NCBI RefSeq assembly: GCF_902493135.1
Contig: NZ_CABUOD010000010.1
Span: forward strand, 60,809 to 124,808
Direction of reading: 5' to 3'
Source of the DNA: an uncultured Parabacteroides sp.
GTDB lineage: Bacteria; Bacteroidota; Bacteroidia; Bacteroidales; Tannerellaceae
Length of the DNA stretch: 64,000 nt
Part shown: in pieces, positions 63,662-64,000 of the stretch
Position numbering within the stretch: the first letter of the stretch is position 1
How the letters are laid out: each line of letters opens with the position of its first letter
Made by a program: the position numbers and the translations under genes
The notes under the pieces: model-generated
Database searches by the model: none
Told to the model about the DNA's origin: nothing
The model's input: only the letters and a program-made list of their open reading frames with translations

Positions 63662-64000
63662 GTTACTTTTCCCTTGATGGAAAAGTAACCAAAAGATCAA
63701 GGCTGAACCGTCCGGCCTACTCCGGGCAAAGGTTCCGCTGTCGCCTGCGAAACTCGCTTCGCTCAGACAGCGCAGGCTCCGGACGCTTCACCTTTGTCCT
63801 CCGCTTGACGCCCGTCCGCTTAGGCCTTTCCAAGAAAGCTCCGCTTTCTCTTGGGATGGCCGATACCGCCTGCTATATAGGTGTCGGTATCGGCCATCCC
63901 CCAAGAGCCGTCAGGCTCTACCTCCGGCCTAAGCTGGTGAGCGTTAAGCGCAGAGACCGCAGTGAGCGTCCGGAGCGTCTGCTGTTTGAGCGAAGCGAGT
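63662..64000. repeat. Long structured intergenic repeat running off the window
   Basis: No gene is supported in 63645-64000. It begins with a hairpin GTTACTTTTCC/GGAAAAGTAAC (63662-63672 and 63679-63689, loop of six), continues with GC-rich stretches, and contains a strong hairpin of 15 bp, GGGATGGCCGATACC (63853-63867) and GGTATCGGCCATCCC (63886-63900), lengthened by CTCTTG/CAAGAG. The end is composed of short direct and inverted pieces such as GCGAAGCGAGT. I recall blocks of this type as dispersed repeats in Parabacteroides and Bacteroides; the right end is beyond the window. Confidence 0.65.

Noticed and set aside
1..64000. tRNA, rRNA, insertion sequence or prophage genes
   Set aside because: No cloverleaf sequence, rRNA stretch, transposase or phage gene was recognised on either strand.

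Overview
The window looks like chromosome of a gut Bacteroidales, most likely Parabacteroides or a close relative (inference). The evidence is the set of Bacteroidota-specific genes (the bat aerotolerance operon, a hexokinase of the eukaryotic fold, HU-HIG/DUF4469, Ig-like outer-membrane beta-barrel C-terminus, nspC-ftsY-rimO-HU order), the near absence of Shine-Dalgarno sequences, and repeated promoters of the Bacteroides type (TAnnTTTG at -7, sometimes with TTG/TTTG about 19-20 bp upstream). No tRNA, rRNA, CRISPR array, insertion sequence or prophage was seen.

Layout. 1-11.2 kb: housekeeping and accessory single genes: the end of an outer-membrane barrel, dnaB, a small membrane protein, hexokinase, a serine hydrolase, a GH127-like arabinofuranosidase, a UvrD/PcrA helicase, and a BlaI repressor with an M56-TonB membrane peptidase. 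11.3-16.5 kb: nspC (spermidine synthesis), ftsY, rimO, then an HU gene overlapping an HU-transmembrane-LysM fusion. 16.6-25.2 kb: the complete bat operon (MoxR ATPase, DUF58, a membrane protein, BatA-E). 25.2-30.3 kb: PAP2 phosphatase, small HTH protein, universal stress protein, PAS histidine kinase and an HU-HIG protein.

30.3-52.4 kb: a surface polysaccharide locus. A plus-strand operon (UDP-xylose synthase, membrane GT2, asparagine-synthase-like protein, three GT2s, Wzx flippase) meets head-on, with a 9-bp overlap of 3' ends, a minus-strand operon read from about 52.3 kb (lone receiver, pseudo-receiver/sugar-transferase fusion, short TolC-like protein, Wzc-like protein, Wzy, GT2, GT4, GT, a phosphoribosyltransferase-HAD fusion, acyltransferase). 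Together they describe a Wzx/Wzy-type heteropolysaccharide; UDP-xylose, a possible uronamide and ribofuranose are predicted ingredients. The 35-50 kb stretch is visibly AT-rich compared with its flanks.

52.5-64 kb: YhcH, CopA with a small metal-binding protein and a hemolysin-III membrane protein, two small membrane proteins, TldD/TldE, an anaerobic sulfatase-maturase-type radical SAM enzyme, an amidase, a RelB/YafQ-type toxin-antitoxin pair, a NUDIX hydrolase and a strongly structured repeat running off the end.

The most notable things not explained by ordinary annotation are: (1) a 290-bp segment bounded by perfect 15-bp inverted repeats just upstream of the HU-HIG gene, carrying a promoter that now faces away from it, which looks like an invertible (phase-variable) promoter in the OFF position; (2) the PRTase-HAD fusion, a candidate for making ribofuranose on a glycan; (3) a sugar transferase fused to a pseudo-receiver next to a lone receiver; (4) an HU-TM-LysM protein able in principle to link nucleoid and cell wall; and (5) several dispersed palindromic intergenic repeat families.
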